Part shown: one piece after another, positions 61,102 to 64,000 of the stretch | Layout of the letters: each line of letters opens with the position of its first letter | Position numbering within the stretch: the stretch's first letter is position 1 | Source: Gemmatimonadota bacterium | GTDB taxonomy: Bacteria > Gemmatimonadota > Gemmatimonadetes > Gemmatimonadales > Gemmatimonadaceae | NCBI GenBank assembly: GCA_016714015.1 | Contig: JADJNZ010000006.1 | Coordinates: 62,001 to 126,000 of the forward strand | Direction: 5' to 3' | DNA length: 64,000 nucleotides | Notes under the pieces: model-generated | What the model was told of the DNA's origin: nothing | The model's input: only the letters and a program-made list of their open reading frames with translations | The model's database searches: none | Made by a program: the position numbers and the translations under genes

Positions 61102-61553
61102 GGCGTCCTCTGTGAATTGGGATCGATCATCGTCAACACGGCCTGCCGGGTGAAGCCGAACTCGTCGATCGCCAGGGTCACCTCACCCGGGCGGATCGCC
61201 GTCACGCGGATGCGGCCGAACACCGAGCCGACCCGCGCCTTGTAGATCTCCTTCGTGGACTCGTCGCGCAGCATCGCCATCGAGCTCGCCGCGTTCGGCG
61301 CGACCATCACGCCGGTCAACTTCAGGTCCTCGAGCAACGGACGGATGTCGCCGGTGGCGATCAGCGACGCGAACGGATCGCGGCGGCCATCCCCCGGATA
61401 CCCGTAGGTCTCTCGGGCGAGGAGGATCCGTCCGAGCGAGTCGGTCGGGAACTCCGGCAGCGGGATCTCCGTCCCCTTCTTCTTCTGCTGTGCCTCGGCC
61501 GCCGTCGCCGCGAAGAGCAGCGCCAGCGCGAGCACGAACGGTCGTCGCATCAT
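61098..61553 (-). CDS. pilP: PilP-like pilus lipoprotein/periplasmic protein
   Basis: The product is 151 residues with a signal peptide (about 1-21, 'AATAAEAQ') and no lipobox Cys. The C-terminal half shows the PilP beta domain: 'RRDPFASLIATGDIRPLLED', 'KLTGVMVAPNAASSMAMLRD' and 'VFGRIRVTAIRPGEVTLAID'. PilP bridges the inner-membrane PilN-PilO dimer and the secretin. Position between pilO and pilQ, with four-base overlaps on both sides, supports the call. Lack of a lipobox differs from the classical lipoprotein PilP. Confidence 0.85.
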   Translation of the reverse strand: MMRRPFVLALALLFAATAAEAQQKKKGTEIPLPEFPTDSLGRILLARETYGYPGDGRRDPFASLIATGDIRPLLEDLKLTGVMVAPNAASSMAMLRDESTKEIYKARVGSVFGRIRVTAIRPGEVTLAIDEFGFTRQAVLTMIDPNSQRTP

Positions 61554-62146
61554 CGGTCCCCCTCCGTCCCGGTCTTCGAGACGTACGTCTGGATATCGAA
61601 TTGGGCCGTCAGGATCCGCTCCTCGGGGGCATTGGCGCGCGCCTCGCGGGTGGACGACGGGACCAGTGACACGTTCATCGGCACGATGATGCGGCGCAGC
61701 GACCCGACGGCCGTGAGCAGCGCGCCGATCTGGTGGTAGCTCCCCTGCATCGACATGCGGTACTTCATCGTGTCGAAGGTCTCACCCTGCACCGTCGCGC
61801 CCGGCGTGAAGCCCGAGATCTCGAGACCGGTGCGACGGGCCGCACCGAGCATCTGCTCGAGCAGCGCCGGCACTTCGTTCCCCGTCGGGATGAGCGTGCG
61901 CATCAGGTCGAGGTTCGCCTGCAGGCGCTTCGACTCGGCCTGCAGCTGCTCCACCGAGCCGCGCGCCATGATCGACTTCGCCCGCTGGTTCGAGGCGTCG
62001 AGCGCCTCCACGTGGGTCCGCGTCTCCTCGATCTTCTCGCTCTTGGGCGAGTAGACCCAGTTCCAATACGCGCCCGCGCCCAAGATGCCCAGCACGCCCA
62101 CGAAGAGCATGATCTGGTCGCGCTGGTTGGTCGGCAAGCTGGCCAT
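61550..62146 (-). CDS. pilO: Pilus assembly protein PilO
   Basis: The product is 198 residues. One membrane helix (about 11-30, 'IMLFVGVLGILGAGAYWNWV') is followed by a coiled coil ('SEKIEETRTHVEALDASNQR' to 'QLQAESKRLQANLDLMRTLI') and a ferredoxin-like domain ('VPALLEQMLGAARRTGLEIS', 'YRMSMQGSYHQIGALLTAVG', 'LTAQFDIQTYVS'). It dimerises with PilN in the alignment complex. Overlaps pilP by four bases and lies 2 bases after pilN. Confidence 0.93.
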   Translation of the reverse strand: MASLPTNQRDQIMLFVGVLGILGAGAYWNWVYSPKSEKIEETRTHVEALDASNQRAKSIMARGSVEQLQAESKRLQANLDLMRTLIPTGNEVPALLEQMLGAARRTGLEISGFTPGATVQGETFDTMKYRMSMQGSYHQIGALLTAVGSLRRIIVPMNVSLVPSSTREARANAPEERILTAQFDIQTYVSKTGTEGDR

Positions 62147-62148
62147 GA

Positions 62149-62844
62149 TTACCTCACCGAGATGGTCAGGGGGACCGTGCGCACCGCGCTGGCCGGCGGC
62201 TTCGAGTACGCCATGTCGAGCGTGAACTCGGTCACCGTCTTACCCTCGCTCTGGGTCGCCTGCGTCCCAGCGATGGTCACGTTCTCGAGGAAGTCCGACG
62301 CCTCGAGCTGCTTCATGAAGATGGTCAGCGCCTGGAGATCGACCGTCAGGCCGATCACGCGCAGCGTCAGCTTCGGGGACTGGCCGGCCGCGACCTGCTC
62401 CGGCGAGACCGTCGACGGCGCGCTAGACTGCCCCACCGAGCGGAGCCAGGTGTAGGTCGGGAGCGCGCGCGACACCTCGTCCATGATGTGCGGCCACACG
62501 AAGCGCTCACCGTCGATCGCCTGGATGATCGCCATCTGCCGCATGATGGAGTCGCGCTGGGCCTGCGCCGTCCGCGTCGCCTTCACCACGGCGTCGAACC
62601 GGGCGCTGTCCTGCACCGCCACGCGCAGCTGCTCATCGAGCGCCGCCGCGGTACGGCCCTGGAAGAACCACATCGCACCGACGGCGGCGACCCCGACCAG
62701 CACGCCACCGGCGGCGATGCCGAGCCACGGGTCCTTGAACCGCTCGCCGAGCGAGCCGACGAACGCGCGCACATCGAACGACGAGCCACCACCGGTGGAC
62801 TTCGACTTCTTGCGCGCGCCTGGGAGGAGATTGATCTCGATCAT
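62149..62844 (-). CDS. pilN: Pilus assembly protein PilN
   Basis: The product is 231 residues. The cytosolic N-terminus begins 'MIEINLLPGARKK', the INLLP motif that binds PilM. A single membrane helix (about 45-66, 'AAGGVLVGVAAVGAMWFF') is followed by a coiled coil and a ferredoxin-like domain ('PKLTLRVIGLTVDLQALTIF', 'LEASDFLENVTIAGTQATQS'). A 15-base gap separates it from pilM and 2 bases from pilO. Confidence 0.93.
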   Translation of the reverse strand: MIEINLLPGARKKSKSTGGGSSFDVRAFVGSLGERFKDPWLGIAAGGVLVGVAAVGAMWFFQGRTAAALDEQLRVAVQDSARFDAVVKATRTAQAQRDSIMRQMAIIQAIDGERFVWPHIMDEVSRALPTYTWLRSVGQSSAPSTVSPEQVAAGQSPKLTLRVIGLTVDLQALTIFMKQLEASDFLENVTIAGTQATQSEGKTVTEFTLDMAYSKPPASAVRTVPLTISVR

Positions 62845-62859
62845 CTGGGCGTCCGGGCG

Positions 62860-63903
62860 TCAGGCGGGCTGGCGAAGCGCCAGACCGATGGGCAGCATCA
62901 TGAGGGGCGCCACCTCATCCGTGACGAGGCCCTCGAAGGCTCCGTCACGGACCACGAGGTTCGCCAACGGGCTCGCCGGCTCCACACGCAGCCGCAGCCG
63001 CGTCGCGAGCGCGTCGAGCAGGCCCGGCGCGCGCGAGCCGCCGCCGCAGACGTACACGGCGCTAACCTGCGAGCCGGAGCGCGAGGACGAGGCGAGGAAG
63101 GCCGCCGCACGCTCGATGCCCACAGCGATCTCCTCGCCGCGCGATTCGAACACCGCATCGAGATGCTCCGAGCGGTCATAGCCCTGGAGCATCGCCGCCG
63201 CCTCCTCCGAGCCCACGCCGCGGTCGCGCTGCAGGTCCTCGCGGAACCGGCGCGTCCCCACCGTCAGGTCGCGCGTCAGCACCGGCACGCCGTCCTCGAC
63301 GATGTTGATGTTCGTCACCTCGTGGCCGATGTTCACCAGTGCAACGATCCCCGACATCGCGTCGGGATGATTGAGTTCGAACGCGTTGTGCAGCGCGAAG
63401 GCGTCCACATCCACCGCGGCCGCCGACAACCCGGCGTCCGTCAGCACGCGCACCTTCGCCTCCACGAGCTCGCGCTTCGCCGCGACCAGCAGCACGCTCA
63501 TCTGCTCGTCCGTCCCGGCCGGGTCGAGGATCTGGAAGTCCAGTTCCACCGATTCCATGTCGAACGGCACGTGCTGCTCGGCTTCCCAGCGCATGAGCTC
63601 GCGCGCCTGCTGCTCCTTCACGCGCTCGATCTGGATCTTCTTGATGATCACGTCGCGACCGCCGACCGCCGTGACCACGGCCTTCGACGTCACGCCCGCC
63701 GCCGCAAGGCAGCTCGTGATCGCGTCGGCCACGATGCCGGGGTCCATGATCTCGCCCTCGACGATCGCGTCCGCGAGCAGCGGCGTGATCGCCACCCGGA
63801 CGAGCTCCGGTTGCGACTTGGAGTGGTCCACGACCGCGACCTTGATGAGGCCCGAGCCGATGTCGAGACCGACGGATGTCTTCTTGCGTCCGAAAAGCGC
63901 CAT
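62860..63903 (-). CDS. pilM: Type IV pilus actin-like protein PilM
   Basis: The product is 347 residues from ATG 63903, which starts with the typical 'MALFGRKKTSVGLDIGSGLI'. The upstream in-frame extension is unlikely. ATPase-fold blocks include 'VDHSKSQPELV', 'VKEQQARELMRWEAEQHVPF', 'VLLVAAKRELVEAKVRVLTD', 'VALVNIGHEVTNINIVEDGV' and 'VYVCGGGSRAPGLLDALATR'. PilM binds the PilN N-terminus and couples the cytosolic pilus machinery to the alignment complex. It is the first gene of the pil operon. Confidence 0.95.
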   Translation of the reverse strand: MALFGRKKTSVGLDIGSGLIKVAVVDHSKSQPELVRVAITPLLADAIVEGEIMDPGIVADAITSCLAAAGVTSKAVVTAVGGRDVIIKKIQIERVKEQQARELMRWEAEQHVPFDMESVELDFQILDPAGTDEQMSVLLVAAKRELVEAKVRVLTDAGLSAAAVDVDAFALHNAFELNHPDAMSGIVALVNIGHEVTNINIVEDGVPVLTRDLTVGTRRFREDLQRDRGVGSEEAAAMLQGYDRSEHLDAVFESRGEEIAVGIERAAAFLASSSRSGSQVSAVYVCGGGSRAPGLLDALATRLRLRVEPASPLANLVVRDGAFEGLVTDEVAPLMMLPIGLALRQPA

Positions 63904-63949
63904 GGGGATCCCGTGAGGCGACCAGCGAGACGGTTGTAGGCGGGTCGCA

Positions 63950-63978
63950 AACATGCGAGCGAGCCCGTTCAGGGTCAA
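63950..63978 (-). promoter_or_regulatory. Possible sigma-70 promoter for the pil operon
   Basis: On the minus strand, TTGACC (63978-63973) is spaced 17 bases from CATGTT (63955-63950). This predicts a leader of about 40 bases before pilM ATG 63903. The -10 box is a poor match. The rest of 63904-64000 shows no gene. Confidence 0.35.
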
Positions 63979-64000
63979 TGCACCGCGAAGTACCTGTCGC

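Overview
The window is about 64 kb of very GC-rich bacterial chromosome. It carries roughly 53 protein genes packed almost end to end, with many 4-base stop/start overlaps (ATGA or GTGA). No rRNA, tRNA, transposase, integron, phage or CRISPR locus was seen. Gene content suggests Gemmatimonadota or a close relative. Pointers are many secreted proteins with Ig-like (Big_1/Big_2), carboxypeptidase-regulatory, Asp-box/VPS10 and PA14 domains, large penicillin-acylase and M19 hydrolases, a pilMNOPQ cluster next to aroC-aroK, and a topA-trmFO-xerC-hslV-hslU order. This placement is inferred from content; there is no marker RNA to confirm it.

Layout. 1-5.3 kb is a plus-strand coupled run: the end of a YdeI/OmpD-associated gene, an NTF2-like secreted protein, a TPR protein, an M19 dipeptidase, a metallophosphoesterase and a small secreted protein. 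5.3-7.9 kb is a leishmanolysin-like lipoprotein broken by three single-base indels. 8-11.4 kb holds a lipoprotein, a DinB-like protein and a penicillin-acylase-type hydrolase. 11.4-15.9 kb holds two overlapping membrane PAS histidine kinases; the downstream one is an intact hybrid kinase and the upstream one has lost its ATP-binding motifs. 16-18.7 kb holds two divergent secreted proteins of unknown role with a 20-bp perfect palindrome at one start codon. 18.7-20.9 kb is a sulfur operon (sqr-like, tusE/dsrC-like, dsrE-like) preceded by a palindromic operator candidate.

21-36 kb is rich in exported and cell-envelope functions: a DUF4349 lipoprotein, GH20 hexosaminidase, sulfatase, DUF4159 protein, a carboxypeptidase-regulatory/plug protein, MtgA, an Ig-cupredoxin lipoprotein, a VPS10/Asp-box protein, a lytic transglycosylase and a DUF350 protein. 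36.6-39.3 kb holds a GNAT acetyltransferase and a PAS-GGDEF-EAL c-di-GMP enzyme with a foldable 5' leader.

39.3-50.6 kb is one minus-strand run of ten genes with gaps of at most 57 bases: hslV, hslU, lipoprotein, argF, FMO-like monooxygenase, BASS transporter, SDR epimerase, bcp peroxiredoxin, Ser/Thr kinase and a LuxR/ATPase regulator. hslV shares an 18-bp divergent start region with a plus-strand GT39-type glycosyltransferase. 52-59.1 kb is a second minus-strand operon, aroC-aroK-topA-trmFO-SRPBCC-xerC. A strong hairpin separates it from pilM-pilN-pilO-pilP-pilQ (59.2-63.9 kb), the type IV pilus alignment complex and secretin.

The most notable items are the active/degenerate kinase pair, two structured leaders (30.8 and 37.2 kb), the start-codon palindrome at 17.39 kb, the sqr operator, the 18-bp hslV/glycosyltransferase start region, and the FMO-BASS-SDR-peroxiredoxin cassette read with a kinase and a LuxR-type regulator.
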